Shown: positions 1-9,737, numbered from the stretch's first letter. The stretch is 64,000 nt of DNA from an uncultured Prevotellaceae bacterium (GCA_900319525.1 ONOU01000002.1:186001-250000); one strand, 5' to 3'. Made by a program: numbers and translations. Notes: generated by a model not told the origin, from the letters alone.

Positions 1-648
1 GACGGTATCATCGACGAGAACGACCGCACCAACATCGGTTCGCCGCTGCCCAAGTTCACCTTCGGTTGGACCAACACCTTCCGTTACAAGAACTTTGACC
101 TGAGCATCTTCATCAACGGCTCTTATGGCAACAAGGTGTTCAACTACATGAAGATGAAGCTCACGCACATGAACTCGACCTGGACCAACCAGCTTGTTGA
201 CGTGCTCGACTGCACCACGCTGGCTCCCATCGATCCTAACAAGGATTACTCGGCAGGCGTTGACCGTGGCGATGGTCAGCTCGTTTGGAACTGGTATGAT
301 GACATCACCAACGTGCGCATCGACAAGGAGGGCAAGCTGCCTCGTGCCTCGATTATGGACCCGAACGACAACGACCGCATCAGCGACCGTTACATCGAGG
401 ACGGCAGCTACATCCGCCTGAAGAACATCACTCTGGGTTACACGTTCCCCAAGCACCTCGTGGGCAAGCTTGGTCTTGAGACCCTGCGTCTGCAGGTGAA
501 CATCCAGAACCTGCTCACCATTACTGGTTATGACGGCTATGATCCCGAAATCGGTGCCAGCACGGCATCTAACCATGTGATGGGCCTTGACAACGGCCGC
601 TATCCGTCGCCCACGACCTATAGCTTTGGCGTTAATGTTACTTTCTGA
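1..648 (+). CDS. susC: SusC/RagA-type TonB-dependent transporter, C-terminal part only
   Basis: The frame is open from the first base, so the window begins inside the gene and only about 215 C-terminal residues are present. The visible part has alternating outer-membrane beta-strands (FTFGWTNTFRYKNFDLSIFI) and the usual SusC ending, with GSYIRLKNITLGYTFP, then QNLLTITGYDGYDPE and a final aromatic strand GVNVTF. It would be the outer-membrane channel that imports oligosaccharides with the SusD lid encoded 42 bp downstream. The family assignment is firm. The substrate cannot be read from this fragment. Confidence 0.95.
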   Translation, partial: DGIIDENDRTNIGSPLPKFTFGWTNTFRYKNFDLSIFINGSYGNKVFNYMKMKLTHMNSTWTNQLVDVLDCTTLAPIDPNKDYSAGVDRGDGQLVWNWYDDITNVRIDKEGKLPRASIMDPNDNDRISDRYIEDGSYIRLKNITLGYTFPKHLVGKLGLETLRLQVNIQNLLTITGYDGYDPEIGASTASNHVMGLDNGRYPSPTTYSFGVNVTF

Positions 649-690
649 CATTCATGGTTAACGGTTTAAATATTCAAAGGATTTAAAGTT

Positions 691-2478
691 ATGAAACTAT
701 TCAAGATTAAATATATCATTGCTCTGGCACTGGTTGCGCTGACCATGACATCGTGTGAGGACTTCCTCGATCGACCCAATGAGGACAGCTACAACGCAGG
801 GAACTACTACAAGACCGACGAGCAGTGCATCGCAGGCGTCAACTACCTGTACAACTCTCCCTGGTATGACTACCAGCGTGGTTTCTATAAAGTGGGTGAG
901 GGCCTTTCGGGCAACCTTTATGAGGGCAATTCGCCTTACTGTGAGTTCACCCTGAACGGTACCGACCAGTACTTGGTGAACATGGCTTACTCGCTGTGGG
1001 CCGTTATCGGTCACTCGAGCACCGTCTATAACTACATTAACGCCAGCAACGGTCCTTCCCAGGCTGTTAAGGACCAGACGATGGGCGAGTGCCTCGTTTG
1101 GAAGGCCATGGCCTATTTCTATCTGGTTCGCTCATTCGGTGAGGTGCCCATCGTGCACAACAACACCGAGGATCTTGAAACTTCCTACAATACCAAGGAG
1201 AAGGTTTGGCGTTCAGACGTGTATGAGTACATCATCATGACGCTCGAAAAAGCCCGTGAACTCCTTGCTGGTATCAAGACGCCCACCAACGGCCGTGTAG
1301 ATTATTATTCAGCAACTGGTCTGCTGGCCAAGGTTTACTGGATGAAAGCCGGCATCAGCGGCACCATCAATGGTGACGACATGGCCAAGGCTGCCCAGTA
1401 TGCCAAGGAAGTGATTGACGACAGCGGTCGCACGCTTATGGAGAACTATGAGGACATCTTCCGCGGTCACAACAACAATTGCTCTGAGAGCCTTATCGCT
1501 TGGCGTTGGACTGCCGACGGCAACGTTTGGACCGCTCAGAACTCGCTCGAGAGTGACCTGGGTCTGACCGGCTTCGAGGGCTACAGTGCCACTTGGGGCG
1601 ACTGGACCTGTCCTTCGGTTGACCTGCAGGAAGCCTTTGGCATCAAGCTGCTGGAGAACAACCCTGACATGTGGCTCAACAACGTTGACAGCCGCCTGAA
1701 GGCTACCATGATGCTGCCCGGTTACACCTATTCCTACTTCTGGCGTGATCATGAGATCGACAGCACTACCCATGAGATGGGCTTCGATTATCTGAAGTTT
1801 ATGTTCGACACCAAGTATAACAAGTCGGCTGGTGGCCAGCTCAATTCGGGTACCGGTTCCAACTGTGTGAAGCACCTGTATGGCAACACTGCCGACCACA
1901 TGGCTGAGTTCGGACATTCTGATGCCCGCATGGCCAGCTCGCTGTCGACCCACCTGCTGCGTCTTGCCGATGTTTATCTGATTTATGCCGAGGCCATGAT
2001 GGGCACTGCCAAATCGACCAGCGACGCTAGCGCCATCGATGCATTCTATGCAGTGCGCCACCGTGCAATCAGGAACGCTCAGCGTCCCAGTGTCATCACC
2101 TTTGACGACATCTGGAAAGAGCGTCGCCTGGAGCTCGCCTTTGAGGGTGACCGCTGGTTTGACTACGTGCGCGTATCTTACTTCGATCCCGACTTCTGCG
2201 TTAACGAACTCGTGTCTCAAAAGCGCAGCACGTTCTATGGCCTGAGCGACATTTACAAGACTTATGCCGAGACCGGTATCTGGTCGATCACCGCGTCGGC
2301 TGGCTATAACGAAGCACAGTCTGCTCCCAATCCCGAGGCTATGATGAAGACCAGCCCCGACGGCAGCAAGCGTTACTTCTTCATGCCCTTCCCGCAGGAG
2401 GACGTTGTGTTCAACCCCAACCTGGGCAGCAATGTTGACGGTGTCCATGTTGACGTGAGAGCAACTTACAGCTATTGA
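691..2478 (+). CDS. susD: SusD/RagB-type glycan-binding outer-membrane lipoprotein
   Basis: This 595-residue protein has a lipoprotein signal ending in TMTSC (Cys at about 22) followed by EDFLDRPNEDSYN, a classic SusD start. The helical TPR scaffold is visible in AYFYLVRSFGEVPIV, LRLADVYLIYAEAM and ERRLELAFEGDRWFDYVR. It lies directly after susC and is followed 40 bp later by surface-binding lipoproteins, so the four genes probably form one operon. It would act as the extracellular lid of the SusC channel. Known relatives bind the locus substrate through aromatic residues. The specificity here is inferred from the neighbouring enzymes, not from the protein. Confidence 0.95.
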   Translation: MKLFKIKYIIALALVALTMTSCEDFLDRPNEDSYNAGNYYKTDEQCIAGVNYLYNSPWYDYQRGFYKVGEGLSGNLYEGNSPYCEFTLNGTDQYLVNMAYSLWAVIGHSSTVYNYINASNGPSQAVKDQTMGECLVWKAMAYFYLVRSFGEVPIVHNNTEDLETSYNTKEKVWRSDVYEYIIMTLEKARELLAGIKTPTNGRVDYYSATGLLAKVYWMKAGISGTINGDDMAKAAQYAKEVIDDSGRTLMENYEDIFRGHNNNCSESLIAWRWTADGNVWTAQNSLESDLGLTGFEGYSATWGDWTCPSVDLQEAFGIKLLENNPDMWLNNVDSRLKATMMLPGYTYSYFWRDHEIDSTTHEMGFDYLKFMFDTKYNKSAGGQLNSGTGSNCVKHLYGNTADHMAEFGHSDARMASSLSTHLLRLADVYLIYAEAMMGTAKSTSDASAIDAFYAVRHRAIRNAQRPSVITFDDIWKERRLELAFEGDRWFDYVRVSYFDPDFCVNELVSQKRSTFYGLSDIYKTYAETGIWSITASAGYNEAQSAPNPEAMMKTSPDGSKRYFFMPFPQEDVVFNPNLGSNVDGVHVDVRATYSY

Positions 2479-2518
2479 TACTTTAGTTTGACACCTATTC
2501 TATTAAAGATTAAAGAAA

Positions 2519-3898
2519 ATGAAAAATTTCAAATATAATTTCCTCGTCATGGCACTTGCCGTTATGGCATTGGGTTTGTTCTCATGTGCCGACGAGCCTG
2601 ACAAGTATGAGGTGGCAAGCGGATTACCTTCGGTGAGCTATGTGCGCTGTCTGAGCACCGAGATTCAAGGTACAAACGATGACCCCGACATGCACTACAC
2701 CAATGGTGAGCTCGTGACCGAGGCTTCCCCTCAAAGCATCGTTTGCCTTGTGGGTAAGAACCTGCGCAGTGTCTATGAAATCTACTTCAACGACAAGAAG
2801 GGTATTCTCAACTCGAGCTACATCACCGACAACACCCTCATCGTGCAAATCCCCCGCTCGGTACCCGAGACAGTTACCGACAAGATTTACATGATCACCA
2901 AGGACCGTGATACTGTGACCTATGACTTCCACGTTGTTATCTCAGCTCCGCAAATCATCGGCATGGGCAACGAGTATGCTCCCGTGGGCACAACCCAGAC
3001 GTTGACCGGTAACTACTTCATCGACGATCCCGGCACCCCGCTGACCATCAACTTCACTGGTGCCGACGGTTCTATGATTCCTGCCGAAATCACCAACATC
3101 TCCTCGGATTACACCCAGGTAACCTTCACGGTTCCCGCTGGTGCTGTCGAGGGTCCCATCTATGTGACTTCGGTTTACGGAACCACCAAGACGAGCTTCT
3201 ACTACAAGGATTCGCGCGGCATGCTGTTCGACTTCGATACCAACGCCCTGGACAACCACGGCTGGAACGGTCACAGCAGCACGATCGACGATACCGCATT
3301 GAGCGGCAAGTTCATCCAGCTGGGTGACGGCAGCGCGGTACTGAACCACAAGATCTGGGACGAGCAGCACTTCTCGTTTGTTTACTGGCCCGGCAGCTGG
3401 AACAGCCCCGAGAACTATCAGGATGGTGAGATGGGTATTCGTCTGACCGACGTGGCCGACTTCAGCGACTGGAGCAACATGGCCCTCAAGTTTGAGATGT
3501 GCATTCCCAGCGAGTATCCCTGGAAGAATGCAGCCATGCAGATCTGCTTTGCTGGCGTTGACAAGGTGTCCTTTGGCAATGCAGGCGTCGACATCTATGG
3601 CAAGACCGTGGCTGGTGCTAACAACACCTACATGACCAACAATGCCAATCCTCGAGCCCTGTACCGTCCCTGGTCAACCAGCCCCACGGGCAGCTACGAC
3701 ACCGGTGGCGAGTGGGTAACTGTTACTCTGCCCATCGCAGCCAACTTCGTTTATGGTTGGGACGGCTCGGTATCTACGGGCTCTCTCACTGCCGAGAGCT
3801 TCACCAGCTTGTGGATCTTCGTCTCGAGCTGTGGTGTTGAAGGTGTAGATTGCACCCCCATCATCAAGATTGACAACATCCGTGTGGTTCCTAATTAA
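2519..3898 (+). CDS. surface glycan-binding lipoprotein with TIG domains (SGBP-like)
   Basis: The protein has 459 residues. A signal peptide ends in GLFSC with an acidic sequence after the Cys, which fits surface-exposed lipoproteins. Two Ig-like TIG/IPT segments follow (for example VCLVGKNLRSVYEIYFN and PVGTTQTLTGNYFID). A C-terminal beta-rich domain of about 240 residues starts near LFDFDTNALDNHGWNGH. This order resembles SGBP-B proteins of xyloglucan loci, where the last domain binds glycan. The gene directly follows susD and overlaps no other gene. It would capture polysaccharide on the cell surface. The family call is good, but the ligand is an inference. Confidence 0.85.
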   Translation: MKNFKYNFLVMALAVMALGLFSCADEPDKYEVASGLPSVSYVRCLSTEIQGTNDDPDMHYTNGELVTEASPQSIVCLVGKNLRSVYEIYFNDKKGILNSSYITDNTLIVQIPRSVPETVTDKIYMITKDRDTVTYDFHVVISAPQIIGMGNEYAPVGTTQTLTGNYFIDDPGTPLTINFTGADGSMIPAEITNISSDYTQVTFTVPAGAVEGPIYVTSVYGTTKTSFYYKDSRGMLFDFDTNALDNHGWNGHSSTIDDTALSGKFIQLGDGSAVLNHKIWDEQHFSFVYWPGSWNSPENYQDGEMGIRLTDVADFSDWSNMALKFEMCIPSEYPWKNAAMQICFAGVDKVSFGNAGVDIYGKTVAGANNTYMTNNANPRALYRPWSTSPTGSYDTGGEWVTVTLPIAANFVYGWDGSVSTGSLTAESFTSLWIFVSSCGVEGVDCTPIIKIDNIRVVPN

Positions 3899-3917
3899 TT
3901 ATAATGACAAGAAGAAT

Positions 3918-5780
3918 ATGAAAAAGTTCAGAAATATTTTCATCCTGTTTGTGGTAGCCCTCGTTGGGGTTTCGCTCACAAGCTGTAATGATGAGGACCT
4001 GGTCACCGACCCCTATAGCAAGTCGGGTGTGAACCTGCTGGCCTATGGACCGTCGCCCATCCTGCGCAATACTGAAATCCGCCTCACGGGTACCAACATG
4101 CAGAAGGTGGACAAAGTCATCTTCCCGGGTAATGCCATCGTTGAGCGCTCAACTTTCAACCGCGCTGACAATGAGAACATCTATTGCAACGTGCCCGACG
4201 AGTCGGTTCCCGGCCAGATCAGACTGGTTGCCGGCAACGATACTATCGTTTCGATTGGTACGCTCGTCTTCCAGGAGCCCATCGAGGTGACCAACGTGAC
4301 TCCCGTCACTGGCCTGAATGCAGGCGACATCATCTCAATCACGGGTGACTATGTCTATAACATTGCTGAGGTGGTCTTCACCAGGAGCGCCTCGGTGATC
4401 GCCGAAGACTTTGAATATGTTTCGCGTCGCGAGATCCGCGTTCGCGTGCCTCTGGCTGCCGAGAGCGGTACCATCACCATGAATGACGGTGCTGACTGGG
4501 AGTACACCTACGAGACTCCGCTCGAGATCGTTTCGGCCAGCTACCAGAGCCTTGAGCCTGCCGCAGCCGACTTTGGCGAGCAGATCTGTATCCACGGTAC
4601 TAACCTGCACACGGTAGAGCAAGTGCTGTTTGCTGGTGGTGTTGCTTCGGAATTCACTGTTTCGGAAGACAACAGGAACATTATCGCAACTGTTCCCGCC
4701 GAGTGTAAGTCGGGTGCTATCTCGCTGCTGCTCTACTCGGGCGCCGCACTGCAGACCGATGAGTTCAAGGTTCCCACTGTTGCCATCACCGGCGCATCAC
4801 AGAACAAGGACCTGGTTGCCGGCGACGTTGTCACCCTGTATGGTGAGAACTTCGACCGCATCATCGAGGTTACCTTGCCTGGCGGCACTGCTCCCCTGAG
4901 CGCCGATGAATACTCCATCGCCGGCAACACCTTGACCTTTACCGTTCCCGACTATCTGGTTGATGGTGATGTAGTGGTTAAGCAGAACTCCAACATCACT
5001 GCTACCTATCCTCTCGAGATCCGCAAGCTCGCTGGTGTGATCTGGCAGGGTAATGAGCAGCTGAGTGGCTGGAGCAGCTGGGGCGTGTTCAACTGGAGCG
5101 GCGACCTGTGGACCAAGTTCCATGAGGCCATCACCGGTCCTGGTCAGATGACCGTTCACTTTGTCGCTACCAGCAGCGATCCCGTCTTCAACTTCCGCAT
5201 GGGTGACTGGAGCACTCCGCTCAGTGGCCTGGCAAGCATGTATGGTGACGATGGCAACATCCGGCCCGGAGCTGGTGTTACCGACCTCGTATTTGATATC
5301 ACTGCCGATGAAGCTGCCACCATGTTTGGCAACGGCGGCCAGGGTATGGTTATCTGGGGTGACGGCATCAAGCTGCAGTACGTGAAGTTTATCGGTGCAG
5401 GCGCTGAGCAGGTGATCTGGGAAGGCCGTGAGGACACCAGCGGCTGGGGCAACAACATCACCATCGGTAGCGATATGTCGCCTGAGCTGGCAGCATGCAA
5501 CCCGCAGGAGGGCAGCGTGGTCCGCTTCTATGGCGAGGTCAGCGCTGGCTGGCAGGCCAAGATTGTCGAGGGCCACTGGGGTCCCACCTATCTGGCTGTT
5601 GCCGAGACTGCCGAGGGCGAGTTTGCTGCCTATGACTTTGCTGGCAACGGCAACTGCATCAAGTTGACGCTCACCCAGGCTATGCTCGATGCAGCTTACA
5701 CCCAGCAATGGTGGGGCGGCACGTTCATCGTCCAGGGTCAGAACTTCATCTTGACCAAGGTGACCGTAGCTCCCATGTAA
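3918..5780 (+). CDS. second surface glycan-binding lipoprotein with repeated TIG domains
   Basis: I use the ATG at 3918 because it is followed directly by a lipoprotein signal (MKKFRNIFILFVVALVGVSL, then TSC). An upstream in-frame ATG at 3870 lies inside the previous gene and would bury the signal. The protein has about 620 residues. Four TIG/IPT-like segments are seen (LRNTEIRLTGTNMQKV, NAGDIISITGDYVYNI, DFGEQICIHGTNLHTV, VAGDVVTLYGENFDRI). Two similar beta-domains then start near VIWQGNEQLSGWSSW and VIWEGREDTSGWGNN. These form an internal duplication that probably gives two binding sites. It is the last gene before a strong terminator. Confidence 0.85.
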   Translation: MKKFRNIFILFVVALVGVSLTSCNDEDLVTDPYSKSGVNLLAYGPSPILRNTEIRLTGTNMQKVDKVIFPGNAIVERSTFNRADNENIYCNVPDESVPGQIRLVAGNDTIVSIGTLVFQEPIEVTNVTPVTGLNAGDIISITGDYVYNIAEVVFTRSASVIAEDFEYVSRREIRVRVPLAAESGTITMNDGADWEYTYETPLEIVSASYQSLEPAAADFGEQICIHGTNLHTVEQVLFAGGVASEFTVSEDNRNIIATVPAECKSGAISLLLYSGAALQTDEFKVPTVAITGASQNKDLVAGDVVTLYGENFDRIIEVTLPGGTAPLSADEYSIAGNTLTFTVPDYLVDGDVVVKQNSNITATYPLEIRKLAGVIWQGNEQLSGWSSWGVFNWSGDLWTKFHEAITGPGQMTVHFVATSSDPVFNFRMGDWSTPLSGLASMYGDDGNIRPGAGVTDLVFDITADEAATMFGNGGQGMVIWGDGIKLQYVKFIGAGAEQVIWEGREDTSGWGNNITIGSDMSPELAACNPQEGSVVRFYGEVSAGWQAKIVEGHWGPTYLAVAETAEGEFAAYDFAGNGNCIKLTLTQAMLDAAYTQQWWGGTFIVQGQNFILTKVTVAPM

Positions 5781-5801
5781 TCCAATTGACATTCAATCCC
5801 T

Positions 5802-5843
5802 AAATTATTCCCGCCGCTCCATTTAATGCGGCGGGAATAATTT
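5802..5843 (+). terminator. strong intrinsic terminator after the susCD-SGBP genes
   Basis: A perfect 16-bp stem (AAATTATTCCCGCCGC at 5802-5817 and its complement at 5828-5843) encloses a 10-base loop and is flanked by A- and T-rich runs, so it can work in both directions. It lies 21 bases after the second binding protein and 12 bases before the next gene. It probably makes the binding genes more highly expressed than the downstream enzyme. Confidence 0.9.
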
Positions 5844-5855
5844 AAAAACACACTA

Positions 5856-6488
5856 ATGATGAAATCGCAACTTAACTATCGTCGAGTCCTCTCTTTGTCT
5901 GCTGTCGTGTCGTTGGCCTTGATGCTGACTTCATGTCATTTTTACAAGGAGGAAAAGGATAACACTCATCAGGAAGAAGACCTCATTGCCAATATCGAGG
6001 GTTATGGCATCGACACCATCGCCGTGGAGCCCGGCGACACGCTGTGCTCGGCACGCGTCGATGATGTGCTGCGCCACTATCCCGAGTTCTACCATGCCGC
6101 CAAAAAGGCGAAGAAGGCCTATGGCGAATGGCAGGAAATGGAGGCAGAAGCCCGTGTGGGCACCAAGACGCAAGTCATGAGTGTCGACGCCATCTTGAAT
6201 GATGCACTATATGGCTCTGAAGATGTCACCGAGATTGGCGAGTGGCCTGACATGGCTCCCATCGACAGTGCTTATTTCAAACTCATCGGTCAGAGCGGCC
6301 TAAAGCGCAAGTCGGCGATAGGCCATGCCCGCCGGGCTTGGATATCCTACCAGGACCGCTTGCGGCAGATGGCGCAGACGGTGCCCGAGCAATGCCGTGC
6401 ACGCTACATCGCATCGATCACTGCCCGAGTAAAACAACTTTACACATCATTACAAGGTAAAGACAATGAAAAGAAATCATCTCGTTAA
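5856..6488 (+). CDS. small lipoprotein of unknown function
   Basis: This 210-residue protein has a signal peptide ending in LMLTSC (Cys about 27) and is mostly charged and helical afterwards. I do not recognise the family. The C-terminal stretch with ARRAWISYQDRLRQMA loosely recalls the helical core of LprI-type lysozyme inhibitors, but that is only a resemblance. Two adjacent ATG codons open the frame (5856 and 5859). Its end overlaps the start of the GH26 gene by 23 bp, so the two are almost certainly translated from one mRNA. It may be an accessory surface protein of the locus. Confidence 0.7.
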   Translation: MMKSQLNYRRVLSLSAVVSLALMLTSCHFYKEEKDNTHQEEDLIANIEGYGIDTIAVEPGDTLCSARVDDVLRHYPEFYHAAKKAKKAYGEWQEMEAEARVGTKTQVMSVDAILNDALYGSEDVTEIGEWPDMAPIDSAYFKLIGQSGLKRKSAIGHARRAWISYQDRLRQMAQTVPEQCRARYIASITARVKQLYTSLQGKDNEKKSSR

Positions 6489-7908
6489 TCTTGCTTTATT
6501 CGTTCTCATGCTACTGCCTGCGGCATTCACGTTCTCGTCGTGCAGTGGTGATGACCCGGATGACCCCACGCCCAGCGTGACCGTGATCTTGCGCGGGCAG
6601 ACCATTGCCGAGGGTGCCGAGGTAGATGCCGAAACCACCACTGTGCTCACGCTGACCTATAACACGACGGTCAAGGTCGTGTCGCCGGCCGGCATCACGC
6701 TAAACGGCACTGCTGTTGCCGCTAAGAGCAATTCACAGACGACGATGGCGGTAGATATCCCGTTGTCGCTCGCTGCCGGCACCAGCTATACCGTCAAGGT
6801 GGCCAAGGGCGCTATCGTTTCTACTAACGACGCTACAGCATCGGCTCCAGAGTTCACCTTGAACTTCAAGACCAAGAAGGCTACCGTGATACCCCCTGCC
6901 GAAGGACAGGACCCTGTGGTCGCCACTACCGAACCCGCCAAGAAGCTGATGGCTTACTTGTGGTCACAGTATGGCCGCAAGACCATCTCGAGCGTCATGG
7001 CCGAGGTGAACTGGAATCATCGTTTGGCCGACCATGTGAAGGGCGTGACCGGTAAATATCCCGCCATGAACTGTTATGACTTCATCCAAATCTATGTCCC
7101 CGAGAACAACTGGATCAACTACAGCGACATAACACCTGTCAAGGAGTGGTCCGACGCCGGTGGCATCGTCCAGCTCATGTGGCACTTCAACGTGCCTCTC
7201 ACATCGAGCACCGTTCCCGGCAGCAATGGCTCAGGCGTAACCTGCACGCCCAGTGAGACCACTTTCAAGGCATCCAATGCCTTGACCAGCGGCACGTGGG
7301 AAAACCAGTGGTTCTATGGGCAGATGGACAAGGTGGTTGACGTGTTGCTGAAGTTGCAGGATGCGGGCATCGCGGCCATGTGGCGTCCCTTCCACGAGGG
7401 CGCGGGCAATGCCTGTGCCAAGCAACAGGCCTCATGGACCAAGGCTTGGTTCTGGTGGGGATATGACGGCGCCGAGACCTACAAGAAGTTGTGGGTTGCC
7501 ATGTTTGACTACTTCAAGCAGAAGGGCGTGAAAAACCTCATCTGGGTATGGACTACTCAGAATTACAACGGCGACAGCTCTAAATACAACCAGGACACCG
7601 ATTGGTATCCCGGCAACGCATATGTGGATATCATTGCCCGCGACCTGTACGGCTACAACGCCGCGCAGAACAAGCAGGAGTTTGAAGAAATTCAGGCTAC
7701 CTATAGCGGCAAGATGGTTATCCTGGGCGAGTGCGGCGCTGACGGCAACACCAGCTTTGCCAACATTTCAGACATCTGGGGTGCTGGAGCCAAGTGGGGT
7801 TCGTTCATGGTGTGGTATGGCAGCAACTTTTGCAGCGATGCATGGTGGAAGAACGCCATGTCCAATGCCTATGTCATTACCCGTGACCAGCTGCCCGACC
7901 TCAAGTAA
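6466..7908 (+). CDS. GH26 family glycoside hydrolase (probable endo-beta-mannanase), lipoprotein
   Basis: The protein has 480 residues. A lipoprotein signal ends in FSSCSGDD, an Ig-like domain fills about residues 35-140, and a GH26 barrel follows from about 160. The acid/base is Glu311 in WRPFHEGAG and the nucleophile is Glu422 in VILGECGADG, both in the expected strand 4 and 7 contexts. MWHFNVP is also a GH26 hallmark. Most GH26 enzymes cut beta-1,4-mannan, and some cut mixed-linkage glucan or xylan. It overlaps the preceding lipoprotein gene. Its Ig-like domain resembles the one in the convergent GH5 enzyme. Substrate is less certain than family. Confidence 0.9.
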   Translation: MKRNHLVNLALFVLMLLPAAFTFSSCSGDDPDDPTPSVTVILRGQTIAEGAEVDAETTTVLTLTYNTTVKVVSPAGITLNGTAVAAKSNSQTTMAVDIPLSLAAGTSYTVKVAKGAIVSTNDATASAPEFTLNFKTKKATVIPPAEGQDPVVATTEPAKKLMAYLWSQYGRKTISSVMAEVNWNHRLADHVKGVTGKYPAMNCYDFIQIYVPENNWINYSDITPVKEWSDAGGIVQLMWHFNVPLTSSTVPGSNGSGVTCTPSETTFKASNALTSGTWENQWFYGQMDKVVDVLLKLQDAGIAAMWRPFHEGAGNACAKQQASWTKAWFWWGYDGAETYKKLWVAMFDYFKQKGVKNLIWVWTTQNYNGDSSKYNQDTDWYPGNAYVDIIARDLYGYNAAQNKQEFEEIQATYSGKMVILGECGADGNTSFANISDIWGAGAKWGSFMVWYGSNFCSDAWWKNAMSNAYVITRDQLPDLK

Positions 7909-7932
7909 TGCTCGCGTTGCTCGCGGGTTAGA

Positions 7933-7960
7933 GCTTAGGGCTTAGGGCTTAGAGCTTAGA
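7933..7960. repeat. tandem 7-bp repeat after the GH26 gene
   Basis: Four head-to-tail copies of GCTTAGG or GCTTAGA lie 25 bases after the GH26 stop codon. A related set with GTCTTAGC and GGCTTAGC occurs at 8073-8099. No coding potential is seen. The role is unknown. Confidence 0.75.
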
Positions 7961-7987
7961 GGGGCATCCGCTATGAGCTCTCATGTG

Positions 7988-8061
7988 AAGACAAGAAGGA
8001 CAAGAAAGACAAAATATTGATTGTCAATAAAATAAATTGTCTTTCTTGTCTTTCTTGTCTT
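7988..8061. terminator. long inverted repeat between convergent GH26 and GH5 genes
   Basis: Two 25-base arms (7988-8012 and 8037-8061) made of the word AAGACAAGAA are complementary with a single G:T pair, around a 24-base AT-rich loop. Placed between two convergent genes, it can serve as a bidirectional terminator. The repeated word makes it unlike a usual GC-rich terminator. The rest of the 7909-8162 interval holds only short tandem repeats and no gene that I can support. Confidence 0.75.
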
Positions 8062-8162
8062 TAAACCTAAAAATCTTAGCGTCTTAGCGGCTTAGCGTGA
8101 GGCCATACGTGCACACGCGGACGATACGGACGATACGGAAAAACTTTACCGGACACCTAAAA

Positions 8163-9644
8163 TTACTTGTAGACGTTGACGATTGAGTCGGCGACTTGTT
8201 CCATCGACCAGCGGAAGGTGGCCTCGCTGCGGTCGGCTCCGTCAACGAGCAGCATCCAATAGAACGAGGCGGCACCATAGCGCTTGCACAGGCGGTTCAT
8301 GTCGCCAGCTTGTTTGCCGGCCTCGGCCTTCTGGGCCGTGGTGCTGTTCTTGTCAATGGTAATTTCGCCGGCACCGTTGGTGGCATACTCGCCGATGATA
8401 ACGGGATATCCCTTGGAGATGAAATAGGTTTCCAAATCATTGAACATGCTCTTGAGAACCTCACGACATTCGCTGGTCCAGGTCATGTTGTAGACGTGTA
8501 ACCAGTCCCAAGGATCATAGGAGTGAACCTCGACGGCGATGTGGCTCTGGTTGCCGCAGGGGTCGGTGGGGATGGTGAGACCGTTCATCACGGCAATGCT
8601 ATGGGCGGCAGCATAGGTCGAAACAATCAGGTTCCTGTAAGTGTTGTTGCCGCCGGTGGCGCGCACTGCCTCGACAAATTTGGCGGCATGCTGGTTCACG
8701 TATTGGAGATCGGACAGATTGCTCGGCTGGTTCCACTGCTGGGCCGCGTTGAGCATCTCGTTATAGCCCTCGAACAGCAGGTGCTGGTCGTAGTTCTGGA
8801 AGCGGGTGGCAATCTGTGTCCACAGCTTGGCATAGCGGTCGAGTTGCAGCGTCGGGCTGGCGACAACCCATGCGGCATTGTGGGCACCGGTGTCGTGGTG
8901 CACATTCAGGATGCAATACATGCCCTGGTTGATGACATAGTCCACAACCTCCTGCACGCGGTTCATCCAAGCCTCGTCAACGTTGCCTTGGTCATCCATG
9001 TGCTGAAACCAGGTCACGGGAACGCGTATGCCCTTGAAGCCTTTTTCCTTGAAGGCTTGCATCAGGTGGGCGTCGGTGACGGGCTGTCCCCATGCCGTTT
9101 CATATCTGTATGGCTCTAGATGGTCGCCAATCCATGCGCCGTAGCTGTCGAGGGTATTGCCCAAGTTCCAGCCGGGAGTCATGTTGATGACAGCCTGGGC
9201 GGCCGACTCGTGTCCGTCGGGGGCAACGGGGTTGGGCAACTCGACTTTCTTGGTGGTAAAATTCAGTGAATAGGCTGCCGCTGCCACGCCGTCGGTGTTC
9301 TTGATGACTCCGGCGGGAATGGTGATGGTCACGGCCTGGCCTTCTTGGGCACAGGTGGCGGTGAGCATCAGGGCGGCGCTCATGGTGCGCACGTTGCTGA
9401 TGGTGGCTCCTGTAGCCTGAATCTTGCTGATGTCACTGGCCGTCATGGTGATCGTCTTGTCGTAGGTGATGGTCACGTCGATGGCGCCAGGTTCTACTGT
9501 CGTCGATCCATTTTCGGGCAATGTGCTGACCACGGCAGGTGCCGCCTTCTTGGGTTCATTGGGCTCGTCACTGCCACTGCAGGCCGAGAAACCGAGGGTC
9601 AATGCGGCCAGCAGGATGAATGCTAAAAATTGCGATTTGTTCAT
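8163..9644 (-). CDS. GH5 family endo-beta-glucanase (xyloglucanase-like), lipoprotein
   Basis: The protein has 493 residues. A signal peptide ends in GFSAC, an Ig-like domain covers about residues 35-135, and a GH5 barrel follows. The motifs are MTPGWNLGNTLDSYG, KGIRVPVTW and ILNVHHDTG, with acid/base Glu296 in GYNEMLN and nucleophile Glu419 in VIIGEYATNG. The GWNLGNTLD start fits the subfamily 4 type found in xyloglucan loci. It would cut the glucan backbone outside the cell. It is the last gene of the leftward set and is convergent with GH26. The endo-glucanase family is firm, and xyloglucan as substrate is inferred from the GH31 and GH3 neighbours. Confidence 0.92.
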   Translation of the reverse strand: MNKSQFLAFILLAALTLGFSACSGSDEPNEPKKAAPAVVSTLPENGSTTVEPGAIDVTITYDKTITMTASDISKIQATGATISNVRTMSAALMLTATCAQEGQAVTITIPAGVIKNTDGVAAAAYSLNFTTKKVELPNPVAPDGHESAAQAVINMTPGWNLGNTLDSYGAWIGDHLEPYRYETAWGQPVTDAHLMQAFKEKGFKGIRVPVTWFQHMDDQGNVDEAWMNRVQEVVDYVINQGMYCILNVHHDTGAHNAAWVVASPTLQLDRYAKLWTQIATRFQNYDQHLLFEGYNEMLNAAQQWNQPSNLSDLQYVNQHAAKFVEAVRATGGNNTYRNLIVSTYAAAHSIAVMNGLTIPTDPCGNQSHIAVEVHSYDPWDWLHVYNMTWTSECREVLKSMFNDLETYFISKGYPVIIGEYATNGAGEITIDKNSTTAQKAEAGKQAGDMNRLCKRYGAASFYWMLLVDGADRSEATFRWSMEQVADSIVNVYK

Positions 9645-9737
9645 AATGATATATAGTTGTTTTAGTTGTTTTAGTTTTTAGTTTTTATGCGTTAGGTTTT
9701 CGGACGCGGATGCCAACTAGAAACTAGGGACTAGAAA

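Noticed and set aside
1309-2448. A 379-residue open frame antisense to susD, and similar long antisense frames under the tail adhesin, GH31 and capsid genes
   Set aside because: Their sequences have biased compositions expected from reading GC-rich coding DNA backward, no RBS or promoter, and they sit exactly under clearly recognised genes.
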